A stretch of DNA of 64,000 nt, taken from NCBI GenBank assembly GCA_004298465.1, contig SCRT01000005.1:88001-152000 (forward strand). The letters are read 5' to 3'. The translations under genes and the position numbers were made by a program. The notes under the pieces were generated by a model that did no database searches, had not been told where the DNA came from, and worked only from the letters and a program-made list of their open reading frames with translations. Below, in pieces: positions 53,635 to 62,859 of the stretch. The DNA is from Nevskiaceae bacterium. GTDB lineage: Bacteria; Pseudomonadota; Gammaproteobacteria; Nevskiales; Nevskiaceae. Position 1 is the first letter of the stretch. The number at the start of each line of letters is the position of its first letter.

Positions 53635-55908
53635 ATGAAGGGAACCCACAAATCAGCGAAGCCGCTTCGGCTGACGCCATTCGCCGCTGCCGCCATCCTG
53701 GCTTTCGGCACGACAACAGCGCGCGCACAAGCCACAGCGGCTCCAAGTGCCCATACCTCTGGAACTTCGCCTACGGCCAGCGCGCAACTGTCTACCATCG
53801 ACGTCGTCGCGCCCGAAGAGGGCTACAACCCCATGGCCACGAGCATCGGCCCGCTGGCCGACGTGCCGCTGCAGGACATCCCCCAGTCCATCACGGTCGT
53901 GACCCAGCAGCTCATGCAGGCACAGGGTGCGAGAAGCTTTGAGGATGCCTTGCGCTATGTACCGGGCATTACGTTTGGGGCCGCGGAAGGCGGCGCCATC
54001 GGCAACAACGTCACGCTGCGCGGCTTCAGCGCTCGCACCGATGTTTACCTCGACGGCTTCCGCGATCGCGGCCAGTATTACCGCGATACGTTCTCGCTGG
54101 ACTCTGTGTCCGTGCTGCAGGGGCCGTCATCCATGCTGTTCGGGCGCGGTTCCACCGGCGGCATCATCAACCAGGAAAGCAAGACACCGACGTGGCAGCC
54201 CCACGACGTGGTGCAGGGCACGCTCGGCACTTCCGATCAATACCGCTTCACGGGCGACTTCAACCACGCCATCAACGGCCAGGCGGCATTCCGCTTGCCG
54301 GTGATGGCCCAGACCGTACACTCCACACGCGACGTGATGCACAACCAGGACTACGGCGCCGCACCGTCACTGCGTCTGCGCTTGAACCCGAAACTCGATG
54401 TCACGCTCACCAGCCTGCTGGAACGCAACCACGATATGGCGGACTACGGCCTGCCGCCACTCAACGGCCGGCCGGCGTCCGTGGATCGCGACACGTTCTA
54501 CGGACTGACGAGCGACCGTACGACCCAGGATGTGAAGATGGTCAGCGCGCGCATCCGCTACGCCGCACAGCCTTGGCTGACGCTGCGCAACCGCGCGCAA
54601 TACGTGCGTTACCGGATCGACGCTGTGGAAACGGCACCGGGCAAAGTCGGGACCTGCAGTGGCACTTTCGACCCCGCCACCCTGAACTGTCCCGGCTTTG
54701 CCACGATCCGGACGGCCGGCAATCCTGGCAGTTTCACGAACACCCCGCTCAGCGATCTTTACGTGCAGCTCGGTGGCCACGCCCGCAACATCCTCGATAC
54801 CGCCGCCTTCGACCAGTTCGACGCGACCTGGAAATTCACTACCGGCCCGCTCGCGCACCAGCTCGTCACCGGCGGCGAAGTGGGCCGCGAAACCTACAAG
54901 AACCAGACGGTAGCCTTCAGCAACCTGCCAATCGTGCCACTCGTCGACCCGCCGCATGTGTCGGCGGATCAGTTCGGTGCGACGCTCAGCAACGCCGGGC
55001 AGAACCTCGCGCAGGCCAGCGCCACGACCTATGCCGGCTATTTCAACGACACCATCTCCATCGGCGAGCACTGGAAAGTGGTCGGCGGGCTGCGCTGGGA
55101 CCGCTACGCCGCGCACCTGACGAACACCGTACCGTCGAGCCGCAATGTGGCGGTGGCCGACCAGACCGTCTACCGCAACAGCATCCGCACCGGCATCCTC
55201 TACCAGCCGACTGCTGCTCGGACCTACTACGTGTCGTGGGGCACGTCCTTCGACCCGGCACTGGAAACCCTGACCGTGCGCACCGGCCAGGAGTCGCTGC
55301 AGCCGCAGACCAGCCGGTCGCTGGAAGCGGGCCTGAAATACCTGTTCTTCAATGGCAATCTGTCCGTCGACCTCGCGGGTTTTCAGGTCCGCCAAAACAA
55401 CACCGTCGTGCAGGTCGATACCGGCGTGTATGAAGCCACAGGTTCGCAGCGCATCAACGGCGGCCAGCTCGGGTTCACTGGCCGGCCTTCGCCGAAATGG
55501 CAGATATTCGGCGGCTACACTTACCTGGACGGCAAGATCACCGACCCCGGCGACATTGCAACGAACCCGAGTGCCGCCGGCGACAACGGCAACACGCCGG
55601 CCAACATGCCGCGCAACAACGTGACGCTGTGGACGGACTACGCCTTCCTGCCGAGCTGGAGCGCGGGCACCGGCGTGGTATGGCAGTCGCCACGCTACGC
55701 GAACGTGCAGAACGCAGTGAGCATTCCAGCCTTCGTGCGCTGGGACGCCACGCTGGCGTTCATGCGCGAGCATTACGATATCCGCCTGAACCTGATCAAC
55801 ATCACGGACGTGACCTACTTCGACAATGTGATCCAGTCCGATGGCGGCCGTGCCGCGCCCGGCGCCGGGCGCTCGGCGCTCGTGACCGTAACCTACCGCT
55901 TCGACTGA
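53635..55908 (+). CDS. TonB-dependent catecholate-type siderophore receptor
   Basis: This 757-aa outer-membrane receptor has a signal peptide (ends near TTTARAQA), an N-terminal plug domain (VPLQDIPQSITVVTQQLMQ, VTLRGFSARTDVYLDGFRDRGQYYRDTF, LQGPSSMLFGRGSTGGIIN) and a 22-stranded barrel ending VTVTYRFD. The plug resembles Fiu/FhuE-type receptors for catecholate or mixed siderophores. The start at ATG 53635 is downstream of the Fur box; the open frame upstream is not coding. The PKHD-type hydroxylase gene follows at once, the usual pair for PiuA/PiuC. Confidence 0.92.
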   Translation: MKGTHKSAKPLRLTPFAAAAILAFGTTTARAQATAAPSAHTSGTSPTASAQLSTIDVVAPEEGYNPMATSIGPLADVPLQDIPQSITVVTQQLMQAQGARSFEDALRYVPGITFGAAEGGAIGNNVTLRGFSARTDVYLDGFRDRGQYYRDTFSLDSVSVLQGPSSMLFGRGSTGGIINQESKTPTWQPHDVVQGTLGTSDQYRFTGDFNHAINGQAAFRLPVMAQTVHSTRDVMHNQDYGAAPSLRLRLNPKLDVTLTSLLERNHDMADYGLPPLNGRPASVDRDTFYGLTSDRTTQDVKMVSARIRYAAQPWLTLRNRAQYVRYRIDAVETAPGKVGTCSGTFDPATLNCPGFATIRTAGNPGSFTNTPLSDLYVQLGGHARNILDTAAFDQFDATWKFTTGPLAHQLVTGGEVGRETYKNQTVAFSNLPIVPLVDPPHVSADQFGATLSNAGQNLAQASATTYAGYFNDTISIGEHWKVVGGLRWDRYAAHLTNTVPSSRNVAVADQTVYRNSIRTGILYQPTAARTYYVSWGTSFDPALETLTVRTGQESLQPQTSRSLEAGLKYLFFNGNLSVDLAGFQVRQNNTVVQVDTGVYEATGSQRINGGQLGFTGRPSPKWQIFGGYTYLDGKITDPGDIATNPSAAGDNGNTPANMPRNNVTLWTDYAFLPSWSAGTGVVWQSPRYANVQNAVSIPAFVRWDATLAFMREHYDIRLNLINITDVTYFDNVIQSDGGRAAPGAGRSALVTVTYRFD

Positions 55909-55914
55909 ACGCCG

Positions 55915-56601
55915 ATGCTGCTGCACATCCCCATGGTATTTTCGGCTCCACAGGCGCAGGCCCTGCGAACGCGCCTGCTGGCGCCAGATGCACCGTGGGT
56001 GGATGGCCGCGCCACCGCCGGCCACCAGGGCGCGCCGGTGAAGCACAACCGCCAGATCGCCGAGCATTCCCCGCTGGCCCGCGAGCTCGGCGATACGGTG
56101 CTGGCGGCACTGGAACGCAACCCGCTGTTCATCAGCGCCGCGCTGCCCAACCATGTCTACCCGCCGATGTTCAACCGCTATGCGCCGGGCATGGACTTCG
56201 GCGATCACGTGGACGGCGCGGTGCGCATGGTGCCTGGCACCACCGCGAAACTGCGCACGGATCTGTCTGCCACCCTGTTCCTGACGCCACCGGAAGACTA
56301 TGAAGGCGGGGAACTGCAGATTCTCGACAGCTCGCAACTGCGCAGCATCAAGCTGGCGGCTGGCGATCTCATTCTTTATCCGTCCACCTACGTCCACCGC
56401 GTTGAAGCCGTGACGCGCGGCGAGCGCGTGTCGTGCTTCTTCTGGGTGCAGAGCCTGGTGCGCGACGCCGCGTGCCGCAGCCTGCTGTTCGACATGGACC
56501 GCGCCATCCAGCGACTCGGCGCCACGAACGCGGACGCCGCCGCGCGCGTGCAGCTCACCGGCTGCTACCACAACCTGCTGCGGCGCTGGAGCGAAACCTG
56601 A
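55915..56601 (+). CDS. piuC: PKHD-type Fe(II)/2-oxoglutarate hydroxylase (PiuC/YbiX-like)
   Basis: This 228-aa protein is a prolyl-4-hydroxylase-like dioxygenase with the HxD iron ligands in FGDHVDGAV, the distal histidine in STYVHRVEAV and an arginine for 2-oxoglutarate nearby (GERVSCFFW). PiuC-type genes sit behind TonB siderophore receptors and are iron regulated; the substrate is not settled. It starts six bases after the receptor stop, so both form one Fur-controlled unit. Confidence 0.92.
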   Translation: MLLHIPMVFSAPQAQALRTRLLAPDAPWVDGRATAGHQGAPVKHNRQIAEHSPLARELGDTVLAALERNPLFISAALPNHVYPPMFNRYAPGMDFGDHVDGAVRMVPGTTAKLRTDLSATLFLTPPEDYEGGELQILDSSQLRSIKLAAGDLILYPSTYVHRVEAVTRGERVSCFFWVQSLVRDAACRSLLFDMDRAIQRLGATNADAAARVQLTGCYHNLLRRWSET

Positions 56602-56658
56602 GCTGCAGGTGGTGAGCCGGAAGCGGCCGTGGAGCCACCGTGCTTCGTTGGTTGTTCC

Positions 56659-57993
56659 TTAGTCTTCCTCACCATCATCTGCACGGCTCCGCGGCAGGCG
56701 CTTGGCGACAATCGTGTGGACACGGCGCTTGTCCAGTGCGGCGATCTTGAACCGCCAGCCGTCATATTCAAACGCCTCGCCCACACGCGGCAGATGCCGC
56801 AACCGGGCCAGGGCAAAACCGGCGATGGTGTGGTAATGGCCCGCTTCCTCCGGCCGCCGCACGCCGAGGCGCTCGAAGACTTCCAGCGCCGATGCCATGC
56901 CACCCAATAGATAGCTGCCGTCACCGCGCGCCACGATCTCCGGCGCTTCGCCTTCCACATCCGGGAGTTGCCCGGCGATGGCCATGAGCAGATCGGTCTG
57001 CGTGACAATGCCTTCCAGCCCGCCGTATTCGTTGACGACGATGGCCATGCGCACCGGCGCGCTGCGGAACGCTTCCAGCACGCGGAAGACGGGCGTACCT
57101 TCGGGGATCACCAGCGGCTCGTGCACCAGCGCCAACGGGTCGGGGGCCGCGCCGTCGAGCACCTGATGCAACAAGTCGTGCTTGATGAGCATGCCTAGCG
57201 GGTCGTCAATATCGCCGCGACCGACCAGCAGCTGGCTGTGCGGGCAGGCGCGGATCGCAGCCAACAGTTCTTCCGGTGGCAGATCGGCGTCCACCCATTC
57301 CACGTCCACACGCGGCGTCATGATGTCACCCACTGGCCGGTCGCCGATGTTGAACACGCGATCCACGAGTTCTTCCTGCACGCGCTGCAGCAGCCCCGCT
57401 TCTCGGCTCGCGCCGATCAACAGCTTGAGCTCGTCGGTGGAATGCCGGGCTCCGCCTTCGGCGCCGGGTTGCAGCCCGACCAGCCGCAGCACCAGATTGC
57501 CGAGCCCATTGAGGAGGGAAATGGCGGGCCGAAACACCCACTCGAACACCATCAGCGGCCGTACCACCCACAGCGCCGTCCCTTCGCTGCGCTGCAGTGC
57601 CAGGCTTTTCGGCGCCAGCTCGCCCAGCACGATGTGAAAGATCGTGATGAGGATGAAGGCGATGGCGATGGCGATGGCGTGGGAACCGGCTTCTGCGTAT
57701 GAACCGGCCCAGCCCTCGAGCAACGGCTGGATCAGGTGCGACAACGCCGGCTCGCCAATCCAGCCCAGCGCCAGTGAAGACAGGGTGATGCCAAGCTGGG
57801 TGGCTGCGAGCGTGGCATCGAGATGTTCGACACAGCCGAGCAACGCCTTGGCATTGCGGCGGCCGCTCGCGATCAGTTCGACCACCCGGCTGCGGCGCAC
57901 CGCAACGAGCGAGAATTCCGCGGCCACGAAAAACCCGTTGGCAGCAACCAGCAGAAATACCGCGAATACGCCAACGAGATCAGTCAAGGCCAT
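56659..57993 (-). CDS. CNNM/HlyC-CorC family membrane transporter
   Basis: This 444-aa protein has a transmembrane DUF21 domain (about residues 1-190: FFVAAEFSLVAVR, GELAPKSLALQRSEG), two CBS domains (DIMTPRVDVEWVD, VVNEYGGLEGIVTQTDLLMAI) and a C-terminal CorC_HlyC domain (LRHLPRVGEAFEYDGW). CNNM-type proteins move or regulate magnesium and perhaps cobalt. GGAGG precedes the start. It is distinct from the soluble CorC at 51230, so the window has both types. Confidence 0.93.
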   Translation of the reverse strand: MALTDLVGVFAVFLLVAANGFFVAAEFSLVAVRRSRVVELIASGRRNAKALLGCVEHLDATLAATQLGITLSSLALGWIGEPALSHLIQPLLEGWAGSYAEAGSHAIAIAIAFILITIFHIVLGELAPKSLALQRSEGTALWVVRPLMVFEWVFRPAISLLNGLGNLVLRLVGLQPGAEGGARHSTDELKLLIGASREAGLLQRVQEELVDRVFNIGDRPVGDIMTPRVDVEWVDADLPPEELLAAIRACPHSQLLVGRGDIDDPLGMLIKHDLLHQVLDGAAPDPLALVHEPLVIPEGTPVFRVLEAFRSAPVRMAIVVNEYGGLEGIVTQTDLLMAIAGQLPDVEGEAPEIVARGDGSYLLGGMASALEVFERLGVRRPEEAGHYHTIAGFALARLRHLPRVGEAFEYDGWRFKIAALDKRRVHTIVAKRLPRSRADDGEED

Positions 57994-58093
57994 TAGCCCC
58001 CTCCAAATGTGTCATGCCGATGCCGGCAGCCGGCGTGCACGCCCCTTCGGCAATCCCCAGGCCAGAGGCCTGCAATCGACATGCATCGCACGC

Positions 58094-58564
58094 TCAGGCT
58101 AGCAGCAACAGCGGAACCACAACCCCTACCGCCAGCGTTGAAACCAGGATGCGTGGGCGCCGGGCCCGGCACCAGCTCATGTACAAGCCGCTGAGCACCG
58201 ACAGGGCCAGGCTCAACGCAACGATGGTGAAGAATACCTGCATGGGCCATACGACAGGCCGCGGCGCACTGCCTGCCACGCCCTGCACCCCGTTGGGACC
58301 CGGTCCATGCCGGAGACCGTCACCACCGGCCACGGCCGGCAACGCGCGACGCACGGGAACTTCAAGGCTCTGCTTCTTGTGCAGGTGCGCGATGCTGGCC
58401 ACCCACGCCGCGGGCCGATAAGAGCCATCGCGCGCCGGTTCGTGCAAACCGAAGGTCTGGAGGATCCCCGTAAATGCGAAGAACAACAACGCGGGAGCCG
58501 TGAATGCGCCGATATATAAATGCAGGGAACGTAGAGGTCTGAACCAAGATGATGCGTTTGCCAT
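58094..58564 (-). CDS. small PepSY-associated membrane protein
   Basis: This 156-aa protein has the start of a PepSY_TM protein: [30 protein letters not shown], then a short loop with a basic and histidine-containing stretch, and a second pair of helices ([22 protein letters not shown] and [15 protein letters not shown]). Three to four helices total. It resembles the reduced PepSY_TM proteins that are iron-regulated and linked to siderophore reduction. A Fur-like box lies 58 bases upstream, in the divergent region. Confidence 0.8.
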   Translation of the reverse strand: MANASSWFRPLRSLHLYIGAFTAPALLFFAFTGILQTFGLHEPARDGSYRPAAWVASIAHLHKKQSLEVPVRRALPAVAGGDGLRHGPGPNGVQGVAGSAPRPVVWPMQVFFTIVALSLALSVLSGLYMSWCRARRPRILVSTLAVGVVVPLLLLA

Positions 58565-58621
58565 GAGAAAGCTTTGAGTCCTGCCGCCGCCGTGACGGCA
58601 CGAGCAGGCAGTTTACTACGG

Positions 58622-58640
58622 AATAAGACTCATTCTCATA
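58622..58640 (-). promoter_or_regulatory. Fur-like box upstream of the PepSY gene
   Basis: On the minus strand TATGAGAATGAGTCTTATT matches the symmetric Fur half-site form AATGAGAATCATTCTCATT at 15 of 19 positions. It sits between the divergent PepSY and crotonase genes, in a local AT-rich patch. Iron control of the PepSY gene is likely; an effect on the crotonase gene is possible. Confidence 0.6.
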
Positions 58641-58702
58641 AAAACTCGCCCTCCTCGTATCGTGCTGCCCTATCATCCGGCGAAATCACACTGGATGGAC
58701 CC

Positions 58703-59605
58703 ATGCCTGAATACACGAGCCTGAGGATCGAGCCCGACGCTACCCACCCGCGCATCGCGCGCCTGCTGCTGAACCGGCCAGAGCGGCTCAACGCCATCAC
58801 CGACGCCACACCGCGCGAGATCCGTCAGGCCGTTGAATGGGCCGAGAACGAAGATGCGATCCACGTCATCATCGTGGAAGGCGCCGGCAAGGGATTCTGC
58901 GGCGGCTACGACCTCTCCGCCTACGCCGAGCGGCACATCGAGCACCCGTGCCAGCAGGAAAAGCAACCGTGGGCGCCGCTGGAAGACTACGCGGCAATGA
59001 AGCGCAACACGGACGATTTCATGGCGTTGTGGCGCTGTCGCAAGCCGACGATCGCGAAAGTCCACGGCGCTGCCGTCGCGGGCGGAACCGACATCGCGCT
59101 GTGCTGCGACCTGATGACGGTGGCGCAGGACGCCCGCATCGGCTACATGCCGACCCGCGTGTGGGGCTGCCCGACGACGGCAATGTGGACGTTCCGCCTC
59201 GGCCCGATGCGTGCCAAGCAGCTGATGTTCACCGGCGACGTCATCAGCGGACAGCAGGCCGCTGACTGGGGGTTGGCGACACTGGCAGCGCCACCTGCCG
59301 AACTGGATGCGGAGACCCTGAAACTCGCCGTGCGCATCGCCGGCGTACCGCGCAGCCACCTGGCAATGCACAAGCTCGTGGTCAACCAGATCATGGAAAC
59401 GGCGGGGCTGGCGCAGGCCCAGACGTTGGCCACCGTGTTCGACGGCATCACGCGCCACAATCCAGAGGGCCTATGGTTCCGCCGCTACGCACAGACGCAC
59501 GGATTCAAGGCTGCGGTCGAGTGGCGGGATTCCGGACGGCCGATCCCGGAAGGTGACGAGGCCCGCGCGCAGATCGAGGCAATGCCACCACCCGCCGAGC
59601 GCTGA
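58703..59605 (+). CDS. enoyl-CoA hydratase/isomerase (crotonase) family protein
   Basis: This 300-aa protein has the crotonase fold: [13 protein letters not shown], the first oxyanion loop [14 protein letters not shown] and the second [18 protein letters not shown]. The length is larger than E. coli FadB-type hydratases because of a C-terminal extension. The start ATG 58703 ([10 protein letters not shown]) is chosen over a frame open upstream. It converges with the acyl-CoA ligase gene, with only six bases between the stops, which suggests a shared fatty or aromatic acid pathway; the exact substrate is unknown. Confidence 0.88.
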   Translation: MPEYTSLRIEPDATHPRIARLLLNRPERLNAITDATPREIRQAVEWAENEDAIHVIIVEGAGKGFCGGYDLSAYAERHIEHPCQQEKQPWAPLEDYAAMKRNTDDFMALWRCRKPTIAKVHGAAVAGGTDIALCCDLMTVAQDARIGYMPTRVWGCPTTAMWTFRLGPMRAKQLMFTGDVISGQQAADWGLATLAAPPAELDAETLKLAVRIAGVPRSHLAMHKLVVNQIMETAGLAQAQTLATVFDGITRHNPEGLWFRRYAQTHGFKAAVEWRDSGRPIPEGDEARAQIEAMPPPAER

Positions 59606-59611
59606 CTGGCG

Positions 59612-61240
59612 CTAGAGTCGGGCCAGGCGGTCCGCCAGTGCCTGTTCGCGCAAGCGAAATTTCTGGATCTTCCCGGATCCAGTCAGCGGAAAGGCGTCGC
59701 ACACGAACCACGTCGTGGGAGTCTTCTGTGGCGCCAGGTGCTCGCGACAAAACGCCTTGAGCGCAGTGGACGTCACGCTACCCGCTTCCGGTCGCAGGCG
59801 CAGCGCCGCCGCCACCGTCTCGCCCCACTGGAGGTCTGGAAGCCCGAACACGCTGACGTCCACGACCGCCGGATGCCGCACCAGTACCGCCTCGATCTCC
59901 ACTGGGTAGAGGTTCTCTCCACCGCGGATGATCATGTCCTTGAGTCGGCCGGTAACGCGCACGTACCCGCGTGCATCCATGGTGCCAAGGTCACCGGTAC
60001 GCAGCCAGCCGCCAGGCAGGATCGCGTTGCGCGTGGCCTCCGGCTGGCCGTAATAGCCAAGCATCACCTGATAGCCACGCGCCTGGATTTCCCCTTCGGC
60101 CCCAATCGGCACCGGCTCGTGCATGACAGGATGCGCAATGCGCACCTCCACGTTCCACAGCGGCCAGCCGGCGGTCCGCGCCTTGTCCACCAGCGTATCG
60201 ACCGGCGCGGTTTCGCAGATCACCGGGCTGGCTTCCGTCTCGCCGTACACCGTCGTCAGGTCGCAGCCCAGCTCGGCGCGGACACGCTGCGTCAGCACCT
60301 CGGGCACCGGGGCACCACCGGACACGACGAGCCGCAGCGTGTGCAGGTCGCGGGGTGTGCGCTTCTGCTGCTCCATCAGTGCCAGGAGCATGGTCGGCAC
60401 CGCGCCCATGAACTCGACGCGCTCGCGCTCCACGGTCGCCAGTACCAGCACCGGGTCGAATGTCACGGCAAGCACGAGCGTGGAAGCTGTCGTGCAGCAA
60501 CCCAGCACGCTGATAACCGAGCCGGAGGTGTGGAACAGCGGCAAGGTACACAGCATCACGAACTGGTCAAGGTTGGCACGCCGTGCGATGTAGCTTGCGT
60601 TCGTCACCAGCCCCAGGTGGTGCAGGAGAGCGCCCTGCGGATGCCCTGTGGTACCGGAGGTGAACTGGATCTGCACCGCACTGGCCGGCTTCACATCCGG
60701 CAGTGCGCCGCCTGCCGGCGCTTCGCGGACCTGTGTCAGCCAACCGCTGAATGACACAGCCTGCAGCCCGTCGTGGCACGCCGCATGGGCCACGGCGGCC
60801 ATGTCGGTGGAATGGAAATGGTCGACGTGGAACAGCGCGACGGCATGCGACTGTTCGAGGACGTAGCGCAGCTCTTCGCTGCGCAACGCCGGATTCGCGG
60901 TCACCAGCACCATTCCGGCCAATGCAGCACCGTATTGCAGGATCACCCACTCCGGAATGTTCGGCGCCCATGCGCAGACGTGGCCGCCCGCCGCGAACCG
61001 CGCCAGCAGCCAGTGGGCGCAGAGCACGGCATCGTCCAGCAGTTCGGCATAGGTCCAGCGCCGGTCGGTGTGCGCGCAGCCCGTCAGCGACACCATGCCG
61101 GGCGGGTAGGCTTCCACCAGCGCCGCGCGCTGCGGAGCGCGTCCGGCGGCACGGCGCAGGGCCTCGCCCACCGTCAGTTCCAGCAGGGGCTGCGACCGGT
61201 CGGCAGGCCAGTACGAGGTGGTCAATCCTTCAGGCTGCAC
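59612..61240 (-). CDS. AMP-dependent acyl-CoA ligase (fatty-acyl-CoA synthetase type)
   Basis: This 542-aa enzyme activates a carboxylic acid to its CoA thioester through an acyl-adenylate. Motifs are QFTSGTTGHPQGALL (P-loop), GETEASPV, the RTGDLGTMDARGYVRVTGRLKDMIIRGGENLYP hinge and the C-terminal lysine region in LTGSGKIQKF. The GTG at 61240 is chosen because GGAG lies nine bases upstream; longer TTG starts are less likely. It is adjacent to the crotonase gene on the other strand, so both may belong to one acyl-CoA catabolic pathway. Confidence 0.9.
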   Translation of the reverse strand: MQPEGLTTSYWPADRSQPLLELTVGEALRRAAGRAPQRAALVEAYPPGMVSLTGCAHTDRRWTYAELLDDAVLCAHWLLARFAAGGHVCAWAPNIPEWVILQYGAALAGMVLVTANPALRSEELRYVLEQSHAVALFHVDHFHSTDMAAVAHAACHDGLQAVSFSGWLTQVREAPAGGALPDVKPASAVQIQFTSGTTGHPQGALLHHLGLVTNASYIARRANLDQFVMLCTLPLFHTSGSVISVLGCCTTASTLVLAVTFDPVLVLATVERERVEFMGAVPTMLLALMEQQKRTPRDLHTLRLVVSGGAPVPEVLTQRVRAELGCDLTTVYGETEASPVICETAPVDTLVDKARTAGWPLWNVEVRIAHPVMHEPVPIGAEGEIQARGYQVMLGYYGQPEATRNAILPGGWLRTGDLGTMDARGYVRVTGRLKDMIIRGGENLYPVEIEAVLVRHPAVVDVSVFGLPDLQWGETVAAALRLRPEAGSVTSTALKAFCREHLAPQKTPTTWFVCDAFPLTGSGKIQKFRLREQALADRLARL

Positions 61241-61383
61241 GGTGGTCGGCTCCAGGTTGTATCGATGCGCGCCGCGGCACCGCCGCTGCGGCAACCTCAA
61301 AATACAACGCCTGCACCCCTTGTGTGTGAATTACGTGGCGGGTGCCGGTGCCGTCCCCTGGCCGTGCCTGCGAACTGCCTCGG

Positions 61384-61872
61384 TCAGCTTCGAGCCTGGA
61401 CTGGCTGCGAGCCAGATGGTGCCACCGCGTGCGCAGCGCCCGAAGAGACTCGCGCATTCCAGCGATCCGCCAGCCACTGTCCGGCGATCATCGCTGCGAA
61501 GAAGCCGAATATCGGCCACAGCGCCGTAGACAGCGCTGTGACTGCCGGGCCGGGGCAGAAACCGCCCAAACCCCAGCCAACGCCGAAGATTGCAGCCCCG
61601 GTCACGAGCTTGCGGTCGATCTTCGTGCTCGTCGGCAGCTGAAAGCGCGGGGCCAGAAGCGGGCGCAGGCGGCGCTTCGACAGCCAGAATGCCGGGGTCG
61701 CTACAAGCACCGCGCCGCCCATCACAAAAGCCAGTGTCGGGTCCCAATGGCCGCCCGCCACATCCAGGAAGTTCAGGACCTTGGCGGGATCAAGCATGCC
61801 CGAGATGCACAGCCCGAGGCCAAACACGCCCCCCAGCAGCAAGGCGACGCCATTCATCAATTTCATATTCAT
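61384..61872 (-). CDS. YeeE/YedE family sulfur transporter subunit, second half
   Basis: This 162-aa membrane protein has the YeeE/YedE fold half with the motif GLGLCISGMLDP, an internal repeat and GWGLGGFCPGPAVTAL with a cysteine that in relatives handles thiosulfate or persulfide. The two-gene (split) form is like PmpB with PmpA. The start is at ATG 61872; the longer frame through the next gene is a shadow. It lies 8 bases after the partner gene. Uptake of thiosulfate or related sulfur is the likely role. Confidence 0.88.
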   Translation of the reverse strand: MNMKLMNGVALLLGGVFGLGLCISGMLDPAKVLNFLDVAGGHWDPTLAFVMGGAVLVATPAFWLSKRRLRPLLAPRFQLPTSTKIDRKLVTGAAIFGVGWGLGGFCPGPAVTALSTALWPIFGFFAAMIAGQWLADRWNARVSSGAAHAVAPSGSQPVQARS

Positions 61873-61880
61873 CGCAAGCC

Positions 61881-62336
61881 TCACAGACCCAGCACGTGGC
61901 GCACCACGAAAGTGGCCAGCGCGCCGAAGATCATGAATGTCGGAACCGCCACGAACGACCGCCGCGAAAACCGCGACAGACCGCAGATTCCGTGGCCGGA
62001 AGTACAGCCGCTGCCCATCCGCGTGCCGAAACCGACGAGCAGTCCGGCCAGGATCATGAGCGGCCAGCCAACCTGCAGGTCGACGCTGAAATGCGTACCA
62101 GGCAGGCCGTTCGGCACCAGGAAATAAATGTAGAGCACGGCTCCGAGGACCAGCCCACCAAGGTAGTACCAGCGCCAGGCGCGGTCGCCCGGTGTGACGT
62201 TCAATACCGCCCCGTGAACAATGCCGCTGATGCCGGTGACGCGACCATACAGCCACAGCCAAGCCACCGTTGCACAGCCGATCAGCACACCGCCCACCAA
62301 ACCTTCAATCGGGGTAAATATCGTGATCGTTTCCAT
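61881..62336 (-). CDS. YeeE/YedE family sulfur transporter subunit, first half
   Basis: This 151-aa membrane protein has three to four helices and the cysteine motif GSGCTSGHGICGLSR, the hallmark of YeeE/thiosulfate transporters. It is the PmpA-type partner of the following gene. It begins 132 bases after the CsoR-family gene stop and is transcribed with it. These split proteins are often regulated by sulfur-sensing repressors. Confidence 0.9.
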   Translation of the reverse strand: METITIFTPIEGLVGGVLIGCATVAWLWLYGRVTGISGIVHGAVLNVTPGDRAWRWYYLGGLVLGAVLYIYFLVPNGLPGTHFSVDLQVGWPLMILAGLLVGFGTRMGSGCTSGHGICGLSRFSRRSFVAVPTFMIFGALATFVVRHVLGL

Positions 62337-62468
62337 ATTGCGAACTCCAGTCGGGCTCGTGTGCCCGGCATCCTGCGCACCAGTTTTGCGAAGTGGCCCC
62401 GTGCCTGTTCCACACGGCCGCCGAGGGTCGCCGGCAGGAGAGGCTGTAAAAGGAAATCCGGTTTTAAC

Positions 62469-62747
62469 CTAGCCGTACTTCGAAAGAATGCGCGTCACGG
62501 CAGCGACGGCTTCGTACTGGCCGCCGACGTCATCGCCACTCTTTCCGAGTTCCTGCTCCATGCTGCAGGCGATCATCTCGTAGAACGCCCGGTCGAGGGC
62601 ACGCCGTGCTGCCGTCATCTGGCGGGCGATGTCTTCGCAGGGTTCCCGTACCTGGATCATGCGTTGTATGCCGCGCAACTGACCTTCGACACGGCGCAGC
62701 CGTGCCACCATGTTGTCGCGCTTGACGTCCTGAACTGCAGCATCCAT
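62469..62747 (-). CDS. CsoR/FrmR family repressor with shifted cysteines
   Basis: This 92-aa helical repressor has the family start RLRRVEGQLRGIQRMI and two cysteines, C37 and C61. In copper-sensing CsoR the ligands are C, H (25 later) and C (29 later); here the residues at those later positions are S62 and E66, and the second cysteine is shifted to 24 after the first. This argues against copper sensing and for a thiol or persulfide-type sensor, fitting the sulfur transporter genes downstream. The start ATG 62747 is preferred over a frame 12 codons longer. Confidence 0.85.
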   Translation of the reverse strand: MDAAVQDVKRDNMVARLRRVEGQLRGIQRMIQVREPCEDIARQMTAARRALDRAFYEMIACSMEQELGKSGDDVGGQYEAVAAVTRILSKYG

Positions 62748-62809
62748 ATCCACAACCCCGAGCCACCACCTGAGTCGGCGCACATGTTACTGCTACCTCT
62801 ATGGGTATT

Positions 62810-62828
62810 TACTAATAACTATTTAGTA
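62810..62828. promoter_or_regulatory. palindromic operator candidate upstream of the CsoR-family gene
   Basis: A perfect inverted repeat TACTAA (62810-62815) and TTAGTA (62823-62828) with a 7-base spacer lies in the AT-rich region before the regulator start. A second imperfect dyad, TACCTCTATGGGTA, is adjacent at about 62794-62807. Both are placed to control the operon; which protein binds each is not known. Confidence 0.5.
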
Positions 62829-62859
62829 GCTTGGACCCTTGTAACGGGAAGAAAGTTCT

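Noticed and set aside
54367-56571. Long minus-strand frame of about 734 codons opposite the TonB receptor and PiuC genes
   Set aside because: It spans two real genes with strong motifs and has a low-complexity, histidine- and arginine-rich translation with no fold.
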